DNA of 64,000 nt from Pseudomonas viridiflava (GTDB taxonomy: Bacteria > Pseudomonadota > Gammaproteobacteria > Pseudomonadales > Pseudomonadaceae): positions 30,699-94,698 of the forward strand of contig NZ_UTHA01000063.1 of NCBI RefSeq assembly GCF_900582195.1. Direction: 5' to 3'. Below the pieces are notes generated by a model that made no database searches, was not told the origin of the DNA, and worked only from the letters and a program-made list of their open reading frames with translations. Shown here piece by piece: positions 1 to 7,429 of this stretch (positions within the stretch are counted from its first letter, which is position 1; every line of letters starts with the position of its first letter). The translations under genes and the position numbers were made by a program.

Positions 1-447
1 GTGGTGTCCATCTGGGGCAGCGACCGCGTCGGCATCCGCCTGTCGCCGGTCACCCCCGATGCCGGCAACACGCCGCCGGACAGCAACGTTATGGCGACTT
101 ACGGCTACCTGATCCAGCAACTCAATCGATTCAATCTGGCCTACCTGCATTTCGTTGAAGGCGCCACGGCCACTTCGCGCACCGTGCCGGCGGGCGTGGA
201 TCTGGACGCGTTGAGCGCGCAGTTCAAGGGCGCGTTCATTGGCAACAACAACTATGACCTGGCGATGGCGCTAGAACGACGGGCGCAGGGCCGCATCGAT
301 GCGGTGGCGTTTGGTCGTTTGTTTATTGCCAACCCCGACCTGGTGGAGCGTCTGAGGCGCGGTCTCGAACTGACCATTGCGCCGCGTGAGAGTTACTACG
401 GCGGCGGCGCCAAGGGCTACATCGATTGGCCCACCGCTAACACCTGA
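1..447 (+). CDS. Alkene reductase, Old Yellow Enzyme family (3' part)
   Basis: Partial gene: the reading frame is open from the first base, so the 5' end lies outside the window. The 148 residues match the C-terminal half of FMN-dependent Old Yellow Enzyme/N-ethylmaleimide reductase proteins. The segment VAFGRLFIANPDLVERL is the phosphate-binding part of the TIM barrel, and the YYGGGAKGYIDWP tail is typical of NemA-type enzymes. The family reduces activated C=C bonds of enals, maleimides and nitro compounds using NAD(P)H in the cytoplasm. An SDR gene follows 57 bases downstream in the same direction, so the two may be co-transcribed. Confidence 0.9.
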   Translation: MVSIWGSDRVGIRLSPVTPDAGNTPPDSNVMATYGYLIQQLNRFNLAYLHFVEGATATSRTVPAGVDLDALSAQFKGAFIGNNNYDLAMALERRAQGRIDAVAFGRLFIANPDLVERLRRGLELTIAPRESYYGGGAKGYIDWPTANT

Positions 448-504
448 ATGACCGACCTGACGCCGAGAAAGCGTGATCGCATTCACTGTAAAGAGGAACC
501 GAGC

Positions 505-1248
505 ATGAATTATCTGCACAACAAAGTCGCCATCGTCACCGGTGCTTCGTCCGGTATCGGGGCGGCCACCACACGGGCACTGGCGGCTCACGGCGTTCGC
601 GTCGTTGCCGCCGCGCTGGATGAACAGGGTCTGGCAGCCTTCGTCGCCGAGTTGCGCGCGGCTGGAAATGACGTGGTCGCTTTCACCACTGACGTTACGC
701 AATTGGATCAAACCCGGGCGCTGGCCAGATTCGCTCAGGACACCTATGGAGCTGTCGACATTCTGGTGAATAACGCCGGGCTGATGCTGTTCTCCAACTG
801 GGTCGATCTGGCCGTAGAGGATTGGGACAAGATGATCGACGTAAACATCAAGGGCTATCTCAATGCCACAGCAGCGGTGCTGCCAATGATGCTGGAGCAC
901 AAGTCCGGGCAGATCCTCAATATGGATTCGGTGGCCGGCCATCAGGTCGGTCCGGCGGCGGGCGTTTACAGCGCCACCAAATTTTTTGTGCAAGCCATGA
1001 CCGAGTCGATGCGCAAGGAATTGGGCGTACAGCACGGCATTCGCGTCAGTACGGTCAGCCCCGGCGTTATCAATACCGGTTGGGCGGACAAGGTCAGTGA
1101 TCCACAAGGGCGCAAAGCCGCCCAGGAACTCAACCGCATCGCCATCGCGCCTGACGATATTGCGCGTGCCGTGATTTACGCGCTCAACCAGCCGGAAAAC
1201 GTCACCGTCAACGACCTGATCATTTCGCCGACGCGCCAGGATTGGTGA
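505..1248 (+). CDS. SDR family oxidoreductase
   Basis: Short-chain dehydrogenase/reductase of 247 residues, a normal length for the classical family. The cofactor motif TGASSGIG is at residues 12-19, NNAG follows at about 90, and the catalytic YSATK tyrosine/lysine pair is at about 155-160. The start at 505 is chosen because an AAGAGG ribosome-binding site precedes it; a longer frame begins at 448. It probably oxidises or reduces a small alcohol or ketone with NAD(P). The substrate cannot be read from sequence. It sits between an Old Yellow Enzyme and an NTF2-like protein, suggesting a small redox/detoxification operon. Confidence 0.92.
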   Translation: MNYLHNKVAIVTGASSGIGAATTRALAAHGVRVVAAALDEQGLAAFVAELRAAGNDVVAFTTDVTQLDQTRALARFAQDTYGAVDILVNNAGLMLFSNWVDLAVEDWDKMIDVNIKGYLNATAAVLPMMLEHKSGQILNMDSVAGHQVGPAAGVYSATKFFVQAMTESMRKELGVQHGIRVSTVSPGVINTGWADKVSDPQGRKAAQELNRIAIAPDDIARAVIYALNQPENVTVNDLIISPTRQDW

Positions 1249-1329
1249 GTGTCGGCTGCTTCTGCCGCCGGCTGCCAACCTCGGCTTCCGGTGGCCTCTG
1301 TAACTCACCTTCAACGAAAGGAAACAACC

Positions 1330-1716
1330 ATGTCGCAGAACATCAAAGCCGTACCGACCGCCGAATACACCGCTGTTATCGCTACCGCCAATCAATACGT
1401 CGAAGGTCTTCGGATCGGTGATGCTCAAGGCGTCGCTCAAGCCTTCCATAAAGAGGCGGTGATGTACGGTTTCACCAACGGCGAATTACTCGGCGGCCCG
1501 ATCAAGAACCTGTTTGATTTCGTCGAGAAAAATGGCGCAGCCCCCAAAATCAGCACACGTCTTGATGTGCTGGCGATCACGCCGACCACCGCAGTGGTGC
1601 GCGTAGACATGGAAACCGATGCGATTGGTGCCGATTACAACGACTATCTGACTTTGATCAAAATTGACGGGGTCTGGAAGGTCATTGCCAAGGTTTATCA
1701 CCAGTTCGAGGCCTGA
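1330..1716 (+). CDS. Nuclear transport factor 2-like (lumazine-binding-type) protein
   Basis: A 128-residue protein of the SnoaL/NTF2-like fold, resembling the 'putative lumazine-binding' group: an N-terminal helix with VEGLRIGDAQGVAQAFH, then strands ending in DYLTLIKIDGVWKVIAKVYH. The start at 1330 follows an AAAGGAAA ribosome-binding site; upstream in-frame sequence from 1249 looks non-coding. Such proteins bind or isomerise small molecules, and no specific substrate is evident. It is 81 bases downstream of the SDR gene in the same orientation, so a shared transcript is likely. Confidence 0.85.
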   Translation: MSQNIKAVPTAEYTAVIATANQYVEGLRIGDAQGVAQAFHKEAVMYGFTNGELLGGPIKNLFDFVEKNGAAPKISTRLDVLAITPTTAVVRVDMETDAIGADYNDYLTLIKIDGVWKVIAKVYHQFEA

Positions 1717-1781
1717 GTAACGTTCGATCCCGGTAGTTCGCTGCCGGGGGCGGCGAATGATCAATCAGAAGAGGAAGCGAG

Positions 1782-2216
1782 ATGTCGAAGGTTGAGTTTT
1801 CCGCTGTCGTGGATGGCGCTGCACAACAGGTCTGGAATGTGGTGAAGCAGTTTGGTGAGATCAAGAACTGGCACCCTTCGATTGTGGACAGCCATATCGA
1901 AGGCGCAGGACCCGAGACGGTGGGGTGCATTCGCGCGCTCACTTTGAGCGATGGCGCCGTTGTCAGAGAGCGCTTGTTGTCGGTTGATGACTCGGCGTTA
2001 ACGCTGTCCTACTGCTTTGAAGAGGCACCTTTACCGCTGGACAATTATGTGGCCAGCGTGAAGTTGGTGGCTTTGACCGGGCAAGACAAAACACTGCTCA
2101 GTTGGCTGGCCAGTTTCGATCTTCGAGAGCCGAACAGTGCTGAGCACTATCAGACACTGATCCGCGGCCTGATCGTCGATGGTCACAATGGGTTGCAAGC
2201 ATTGCTTGCTCGGTAA
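1782..2216 (+). CDS. SRPBCC (START/polyketide-cyclase-like) family protein
   Basis: A 144-residue helix-grip protein. The N-terminus (VEFSAVVDGAAQQVWNVV, then FGEIKNWHPSIVDSHIEG) is the usual first strand, helix and bend of Bet v 1/polyketide cyclase-2 domains. The C-terminal helix (YQTLIRGLIVDGHNGLQ) closes the ligand cavity. These proteins bind hydrophobic small molecules, and the ligand is unknown here. The start at 1782 follows a GAGGAAGCGAG ribosome-binding site. It follows the NTF2-like gene by 65 bases and ends just before a GC-rich hairpin. Confidence 0.87.
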   Translation: MSKVEFSAVVDGAAQQVWNVVKQFGEIKNWHPSIVDSHIEGAGPETVGCIRALTLSDGAVVRERLLSVDDSALTLSYCFEEAPLPLDNYVASVKLVALTGQDKTLLSWLASFDLREPNSAEHYQTLIRGLIVDGHNGLQALLAR

Positions 2217-2237
2217 TACACAACACAGGTTCCCACG

Positions 2238-2262
2238 CCCGCATTCCCTTGAGGAATGCGGG
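2238..2262 (+). terminator. GC-rich hairpin after the SRPBCC gene
   Basis: CCCGCATTCC and GGAATGCGGG form a perfect 10-bp stem around a short loop, 22 bases after the SRPBCC stop codon. There is no clear T-run after it, so intrinsic termination is plausible but not certain. Confidence 0.45.
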
Positions 2263-2331
2263 GCATGAACCGAATGAATTTTTCCTCGCGTTCACTTCGG
2301 CGTAGCGTGCTCCAAAACAAGGAGCATTACC

Positions 2332-3051
2332 GTGAGCCAAACCTCGACCAGCCCCGCAGAAAAATTCGACACCTCGCGTGCCAGTGAATACGCCCGACAA
2401 AGCCGCATTGCCCTGGCGGGCTACGACGCCTGTCACGATCTGGCGGCTTGCATGCTGGCGGCGAGTTTCGGCAGTTCCCGTGCGGCCAACATTCTGGTGG
2501 TCGGTGCCGGCGGCACGGCGCAGGAAATCATTGCGATGGCGGCGCTGGAACCGCAGTGGCGCTTCATCGCGGTTGACCCTTCCGCGCCGATGCTGGAAAC
2601 CGCCACAGAGCAATTGCAGGCCCACGACTTGTTGCACCGAACCCAGGTGCATCTCGGGCATGTCGAGGACTTGCCGGCGGATGCGCAATTCGACGCGGCG
2701 ACGTTGATCGGTGTGCTCCATCATCTGAACGGTGATGAGCCCAAGCGCCAGATCCTGCAATCGATTCAGGCGCGTCTCAAACCGTGCGCGCCGCTGATTG
2801 TCGCCGGCAATCATTACGCCTATGCCAGTCAGCCGTTGTTGCTCCAGGCATGGGGGCAGCGTTGGCGGCAGCAGGGCGCCAGCGCGCAAGAGGTGCAAGC
2901 CAGGCTTGGCAAGATTCTGCAAGGCGCCGATCCGCCGCATTCCGAAGCGGCGGTTCAGGCGCTTTTGCGTGAATCCGGGTTTGGCGAGGCGACGCGGTTC
3001 TTCAGCAGTTTGTTCTGGGGGGCGTGGCTGACGTGTAAAGCGTCTTCTTGA
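2332..3051 (+). CDS. Class I SAM-dependent methyltransferase
   Basis: A 239-residue Rossmann-type methyltransferase. Motif I (ILVVGAGGTAQEI) is at about residues 53-65, the acidic residue of motif II is in FIAVDPSAPML, and FDAATLIGVLHHL corresponds to motif IV/V. It would transfer a methyl group from S-adenosylmethionine; the acceptor is unknown. Translation is taken from GTG at 2332, preceded by CAAGGAGCATTACC. It is a single-gene unit facing a convergent acetyltransferase gene. Confidence 0.88.
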   Translation: MSQTSTSPAEKFDTSRASEYARQSRIALAGYDACHDLAACMLAASFGSSRAANILVVGAGGTAQEIIAMAALEPQWRFIAVDPSAPMLETATEQLQAHDLLHRTQVHLGHVEDLPADAQFDAATLIGVLHHLNGDEPKRQILQSIQARLKPCAPLIVAGNHYAYASQPLLLQAWGQRWRQQGASAQEVQARLGKILQGADPPHSEAAVQALLRESGFGEATRFFSSLFWGAWLTCKASS

Positions 3052-3087
3052 TGCGGACTGACTCGTAAGGTGCGCTCAGACATGCCG

Positions 3088-3639
3088 TTAACGGAACCGT
3101 ACGCGCTCGATCCATTGCTCCCTGGTCAGTCCATAGCACTTGCACAGGGTCGGTGCACCGGAGAGGTTCAACTCGGCATCATACAAGTGCACGGCGCCGA
3201 TTTTCAGCAGCGCTTTTTGTGATCGGCTGTTGGCGGGGCCGACGTGGAAATAGACGATGTCGTAGACCCTGAATGCATGTTCCAGCATCAGTGCCTTCAA
3301 CTCACGATTGGCATCACCACCCCATTTTGTCCGCGTCAGAAAGGTGTAGCCGATGGCGATACTTTCGGGCTGATCGGGTGGCGTGTAGTAGCTCGACATA
3401 CCGACGATCTGCCCTGATTCGATATCGATGACGGCGAGTGTTTTTGCGCTGGCCAGTCGAGCCGCGAAGTACTTCTCAAACACCTGCCGCTCATAGCGAT
3501 CGTGGGCGGGATGTCCGGCCCAGATGAGCGGGTCGCTCGCCGCTGAAAACAACGCTTCGAAGTCACTGGCGGTCAGCGCCCTGAGTGTTAGCGTGCTTCC
3601 ATGAAGAACGGGTTGGCAGTCGAATTCACGTACCGGCAT
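3088..3639 (-). CDS. GNAT family N-acetyltransferase (RimJ/RimL type)
   Basis: A 183-residue GNAT protein of the RimJ/RimL-like group. The N-terminus (GSTLTLRALTASDFEALF) is the typical first strand and helix. IAIGYTFLTRTKWGGDANRELKA is the acetyl-CoA-binding region, and VGPANSRSQKALLKIGAVH is the conserved asparagine/serine helix. It should transfer acetyl from acetyl-CoA to an amine; the substrate is unknown. It is convergent with the methyltransferase gene (36 bases between stops) and apparently monocistronic. Confidence 0.88.
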   Translation of the reverse strand: MPVREFDCQPVLHGSTLTLRALTASDFEALFSAASDPLIWAGHPAHDRYERQVFEKYFAARLASAKTLAVIDIESGQIVGMSSYYTPPDQPESIAIGYTFLTRTKWGGDANRELKALMLEHAFRVYDIVYFHVGPANSRSQKALLKIGAVHLYDAELNLSGAPTLCKCYGLTREQWIERVRFR

Positions 3640-3865
3640 GGTGTCTTCCTGGTCGATCCGAGGAGTGCGACCAGTCTAGGGTGGCAACGGGTTAAGGAAA
3701 GATCCAATTCGGTGGTTATTCATGGAGCCAACGGTCTACGGGATTCGCTGCCTGAGCTGGTGCAGCTTTTGCTTGGGTGGAGACAAGAGGCGTCTGTTGA
3801 CAGGCAACGACCTCGACTCGAGACCCCGCAGGCCAATATCGGCGCAGAAAAGGAGAACGCCCATC

Positions 3866-4171
3866 ATGAGTCTTTCCACTATGGCTGTTTTATACCGATG
3901 GAAACTGCACAGCGGCAAAGAGGACGCGTTCAAGCAAGCCTGGGCTTTGCTATCTGAACAATTGATACAAAGAGGCTCGCTTGGGTCTCGTTTGCACCGA
4001 GGTGCTGACGGCTGGTGGTACAGCTATGCCGCGTGGCCGAGCGTCGCGTCTCGCGATGAGGCATTCAATCGGGAACCTCTTGATGCCGGCGCTTTGACGA
4101 TCATGAGGGCGGCAGTGGCGGAGTCTTGTCCGGAAGTGGTGCTCGAGCCGGTGGTGGATCTGTTGCTATGA
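3866..4171 (+). CDS. Small ABM-like (dimeric alpha/beta-barrel) protein
   Basis: A 101-residue protein beginning MSLSTMAVLYRWKLHSGKED, with a pattern (strand, then helix with FKQAWALLSEQLI, then the WWYSYAAWPS strand) that suggests the antibiotic-biosynthesis-monooxygenase/ferredoxin-like fold. The start at 3866 follows AAAAGGAGAACG; an open frame extends further upstream but is not needed. No catalytic residues can be assigned, so the function remains unknown. The preceding 226 bases after the acetyltransferase start contain no convincing gene. Confidence 0.7.
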   Translation: MSLSTMAVLYRWKLHSGKEDAFKQAWALLSEQLIQRGSLGSRLHRGADGWWYSYAAWPSVASRDEAFNREPLDAGALTIMRAAVAESCPEVVLEPVVDLLL

Positions 4172-4237
4172 AAGGCGCCGCTCGACCCGGGCGCCGCCGT
4201 GGGCCAATTGCCCGCACGGTGCCAAGCGAGGGGGACT

Positions 4238-4393
4238 TCAGCTTTCGCGGGTTTCGACTGGCCCTGCCGCCTCGGCTTCCATCTTCGCCCGGTCAGCCTT
4301 GCTGATGTATTTAGGCTTTTTCGGCGCGAGTTTGGCGCTGGCCTTTTTGGCCTTTTCCTTGAACAACTGTTTCAGTTTTTTCTGGCGATTCAT
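4238..4393 (-). CDS. DUF2986-like small basic protein
   Basis: A 51-residue, lysine-rich protein starting MNRQKKLKQLFKEKAKKA and continuing with KPKYISKADRAKMEAEAA. This matches my memory of DUF2986-type small proteins, widespread in Pseudomonas and related gamma-proteobacteria, with no known function. The basic helix could bind nucleic acid, which is inference only. The start codon is at 4393. It is monocistronic and short enough to be missed by many gene finders. Confidence 0.75.
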   Translation of the reverse strand: MNRQKKLKQLFKEKAKKASAKLAPKKPKYISKADRAKMEAEAAGPVETRES

Positions 4394-4804
4394 GTGTTCT
4401 GCTCTGTGTGTAAGGGTAAATATCGACTAGCGAAGGGCGTAAACGAAATCAGCAATTGTCATACCCGGTTAAACGAATAGACGCTCCACGTTCGCTTCTT
4501 GCGCTCGAAAAAGGGCGAATCCTGACGTAAGCCTCGGGCCAAGGCAATGCCAATTCCTCACATGGCGATAAAGTCGCGCACAGCCTTGATGGTCGGTGTC
4601 GGGGCTTCTTCCATCAACCAGTGCCCGCCAGCGGCTGGACCAGCATGAAGCGCTCCTGGCCGATCAACGCGACCGCATAGCGTACGTGCAGGCCCCCGCG
4701 ATTCCAGATCTGCGTGGTCGAGATCCGCGCTGTCATCGACGATCAGTCAGCCGGAATAAACTAAGCTGATGTGTAACGTCAAGATGACACAGGAGCAACT
4801 CACC
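4394..4804. other. Intergenic stretch with a decayed hydrolase tail
   Basis: The 411 bases between the small basic protein and the CigR-like gene contain only the hydrolase remnant described separately at 4558-4735. The part from 4400 to 4557 shows no recognisable gene or motif. The last 60 bases presumably carry the promoter of the CigR-like gene. Confidence 0.5.
4558..4735 (-). pseudogene. Decayed 3' end of an alpha/beta hydrolase gene
   Basis: Read on the minus strand, one frame gives YAVALIGQERFMLVQPLAG. After a one-base shift the next frame continues GGHWLMEEAPTPTIKAVRDF and a stop at 4558. The GHWLMEE stretch with the terminal amphipathic helix resembles the catalytic-histidine end of epoxide-hydrolase-like alpha/beta hydrolases. 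There is no intact upstream part, so this looks like a leftover of a deleted gene. The family assignment rests on a short motif. Confidence 0.45.
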
Positions 4805-5293
4805 ATGAAGGCGCGCCGCATGATCAAGTCACGCACGTTGATTGCAACGGTTTCTTCGCTGGCGCTGGTTTTCAGCTCGGCGATGGCACTGGCCGATCCC
4901 GGCAACGGAAAGGGGCAAGGGCCGGGCAATGGCAAGGGCAATCCGCAGAACATGCAAGGCCACGGTAACCAGAAAGGTAATGGCAACAAGGGCAACAATT
5001 CTGGCGGTGACTGGAGTCATGGGCCAAGCATCGATCGCGGCAATGTGCTGGGAATTGTTGGCGGCTATCGCGACTACTGGAGCCCGGGGCCTGCGCTGCC
5101 ACCGGGCATCCAAAAGAATCTTGCGCGCGGCAAACCGCTGCCGCCCGGTATCGCGAAGAAGCTTGATGGACGCCTGGTCGGTCACCTGCCGCATTACGAT
5201 GGCTACGAATGGCAACAGGTGGGCACGGATCTGATCCTGGTCGCGCTGGCGACCGGCCTGATTTATGAGGTGCTCAACGGCGCGTTTGATTAG
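4805..5293 (+). CDS. CigR-like (RcnB-type) secreted or membrane protein
   Basis: A 162-residue protein with a Sec-type signal peptide (hydrophobic core LIATVSSLALVFSSAMALA). A low-complexity Gly/Asn/Lys segment (about residues 33-75) follows, then the ALPPGIQKNLARGKPLPPGI repeat-like motif and a C-terminal hydrophobic stretch. This arrangement matches 'anti-virulence regulator CigR family' proteins, named after the Salmonella SPI-3 protein. Its role in Pseudomonas is not established and presumably lies in the envelope. The start at 4805 is preceded by AGGAGCAACTCACC; upstream in-frame ATGs are less well placed. Confidence 0.8.
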   Translation: MKARRMIKSRTLIATVSSLALVFSSAMALADPGNGKGQGPGNGKGNPQNMQGHGNQKGNGNKGNNSGGDWSHGPSIDRGNVLGIVGGYRDYWSPGPALPPGIQKNLARGKPLPPGIAKKLDGRLVGHLPHYDGYEWQQVGTDLILVALATGLIYEVLNGAFD

Positions 5294-5458
5294 CCGTAGC
5301 GCTGAGCCGAGGTCGCCGCTAGCCGTGGTTGATGTGCGATTGAATTGCTGCAAAATACGCAGCAATTATCTGCATGTGGAGGGTCTTGTTCGTCGACTGA
5401 TCGGTTATCAGACTGGAACCACTGACGTTGAAGCAGCTTCCAGAAAGGAGAGATAACC

Positions 5459-6433
5459 ATGGTTTCCGTGATCCGGTTTGAGCAGTTTGGCAATCAAGAC
5501 GTACTGCAAATGCAGACAACCGACCGGCAGGCACCGGGGCCCGGTGAGGTCTGGCTTGAGCAGGAAGCCGTAGGTGTCAACTTTCTTGACGTGACCCAAC
5601 GCAAGGGCGCGGTCGCGGTTCCTCTGCCTTCCGGCCTTGGACTGGAGGGCGCAGGACGTGTGGCTGCGACTGGCACAGGTGTGAGCAACGTAAGCGTCGG
5701 CGATCGTGTCGCCTACGCCACGGGGCCATTGGGGGCTTACGCCTCGGCGCGGCTCTTCCCCGCGGAGCGTCTGGTTAAAATGCCCGACACCTTGTCCTGC
5801 GACGCGGCAGCGGCGGTGATGTTCAAGGGCATCACCGCGCAGTATTTGCTGAAATCCACTTTTCCCGTAGGGCCGGACACCACGCTTTTGCTTTACGGGG
5901 TGGCGGGCGGTTTGGGGGCGATCATGGCGTCATGGGCCAAGCATCTGGGAGCAACGGTGATCGGTGTGGTGTCTAAACAGGCCAGTGTCGAAAAGGCTCG
6001 GGCGTCGGGTTGTGACGAGGTGCTGGTGTTCGACGCCGAGACCCTGGCAGCGGACGTCGCGCGCTTCACTGATGGGCAGAAGGTCGATGTGGTGTACGAC
6101 CCGATCGGGCGGGTGTCTTTTCAGGCGTCACTGGACAGCTTGCGTCCGCGTGGTTTGATGGTGTCGTTCGGCGCCTCATCCGGTGCGCCGGCAGCGGTGG
6201 AACTGGCGACACTCAACAGCAAGGGCTCGTTGTTTTTGACGCGTCCCTCACTGGCCGCGCACACGGCAACGGTCGCTGAGTATCAGGCGCGCGCGCAGGA
6301 TGTTCTGGCCGCTGTCGCAGCCGGTATTATCCAACCGCAGATCTGGGCAAGCTATCCATTGGCCGATGCCGCGTTGGCCCATGCCGACCTGGAATCGGGC
6401 CGATCTTCAGGGGCGATCATCCTAAAACCATGA
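5459..6433 (+). CDS. NADPH:quinone reductase (QOR, zeta-crystallin type)
   Basis: A 324-residue medium-chain dehydrogenase/reductase without the zinc ligands. GLGLEGAGRV at about residues 57-66 and LLYGVAGGLGAIMASWAKHLGA at about residues 143-164 (NADPH-binding) are characteristic of quinone oxidoreductase. It reduces quinones with NADPH in the cytoplasm. The start at 5459 follows AAAGGAGAGATAACC. Its TGA overlaps the ATG of the downstream LysR gene (ATGA), so the two are translationally coupled, an unusual arrangement for LysR proteins. Confidence 0.92.
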   Translation: MVSVIRFEQFGNQDVLQMQTTDRQAPGPGEVWLEQEAVGVNFLDVTQRKGAVAVPLPSGLGLEGAGRVAATGTGVSNVSVGDRVAYATGPLGAYASARLFPAERLVKMPDTLSCDAAAAVMFKGITAQYLLKSTFPVGPDTTLLLYGVAGGLGAIMASWAKHLGATVIGVVSKQASVEKARASGCDEVLVFDAETLAADVARFTDGQKVDVVYDPIGRVSFQASLDSLRPRGLMVSFGASSGAPAAVELATLNSKGSLFLTRPSLAAHTATVAEYQARAQDVLAAVAAGIIQPQIWASYPLADAALAHADLESGRSSGAIILKP

Positions 6434-7356
6434 ATCTCGATGTTCTGAGCAATCAGCACGGCGACGAAATCGCTGCATTCCTCGCCGTCGCCTCGCAGGG
6501 TTCTTTTGTCGCGGCGGGTCGGCTGCTGCAACGCCATCCGACGATTATCTCCAAGCGCCTTGCCGCCATGGAGCAGCGCCTGGGCGTTCGCCTTGTCGAG
6601 CGCTCGACGCGTCAGGTGCGCATCACCGAGGCCGGCGCCCAACTCGAACAGCGCCTGCGCTCGGCCGTCGAGCTGATGAACGACGCGCAGCAGCAAGCGG
6701 CGCAGGGTGCCGGCGAACTTCGCGGCACGTTGCGCCTCGCATTGCCGGCGGCCATGGGCCGACTCTGGCTGGGGCCGATGTTGCCGGAGTTTCTCAAGGC
6801 GTATCCGCAGGTCTCGATTATTGCCGACTACAGCGAGGGGCTGGTCGACATCATCGAGCAGGGTTTTGACGCCGCCATTCGTATTGGCGAGCTGGAGGAT
6901 AATCGGCTGATCGCGACGAAGCTTTGCGACCATCGGCGGATTCTGTGCGCCTCGCCAGCCTATCTCCAGGCGCAGGGTGTGCCCGCAACACCTGAGGATT
7001 TACTTCAGCACAACTGCCTGCGCTTCAGTGGGTTGGCCTCTTTCCCGCTGTGGCGCCTTCATCGTGGTCATGAACTGCAAACCGTTCCCGTCAAAGGCAA
7101 TCTGACCGCCAGTGACAGCGAGTCGCTGCTTGCCGCTGCCCGAGCGGATACCGGCATTCTGGGCGCCGGAGACTGGTTGATGAGCCGCGATATCGCCGCC
7201 GGAAAGCTGATTCATGTCCTGCCTGACTGGCAACTCGACAGCGCTGGAGGCGTTTATCTGGTCAGACCATCGGCGCGGTTTCCAACGGCGGTGGTCGTCG
7301 CCTTCAAGCAATGGCTGGAAGCGAAGTTTGCGCCCGCGCCACCGTGGGCGTTTTGA
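6430..7356 (+). CDS. LysR family transcriptional regulator
   Basis: A 308-residue LysR-type regulator. The N-terminal winged helix-turn-helix includes FLAVASQGSFVAAGRLL and LGVRLVERSTRQVRITEAG (residues about 14-70), and the C-terminal effector domain starts at about residue 95 (GTLRLALPAAMG). It overlaps the quinone reductase stop by four bases (ATGA) and is co-oriented, so it is probably transcribed with the gene it may regulate. The effector is unknown, possibly a quinone or electrophile by analogy with neighbours (inference). Confidence 0.93.
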   Translation: MNLDVLSNQHGDEIAAFLAVASQGSFVAAGRLLQRHPTIISKRLAAMEQRLGVRLVERSTRQVRITEAGAQLEQRLRSAVELMNDAQQQAAQGAGELRGTLRLALPAAMGRLWLGPMLPEFLKAYPQVSIIADYSEGLVDIIEQGFDAAIRIGELEDNRLIATKLCDHRRILCASPAYLQAQGVPATPEDLLQHNCLRFSGLASFPLWRLHRGHELQTVPVKGNLTASDSESLLAAARADTGILGAGDWLMSRDIAAGKLIHVLPDWQLDSAGGVYLVRPSARFPTAVVVAFKQWLEAKFAPAPPWAF

Positions 7357-7429
7357 TGGCTGGCAGTGGCGTGCAGATGGCGCGAGTGACCGCAGATTTG
7401 CCTGCAACACTTCGCGCCACCCACCTCGA

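Noticed and set aside
271..1449. Long minus-strand open frame opposite the SDR gene
   Set aside because: It overlaps the strongly supported plus-strand SDR and NTF2-like genes, and its translation is rich in Arg/His/Gly with no domain; it is an antisense shadow of GC-rich coding.
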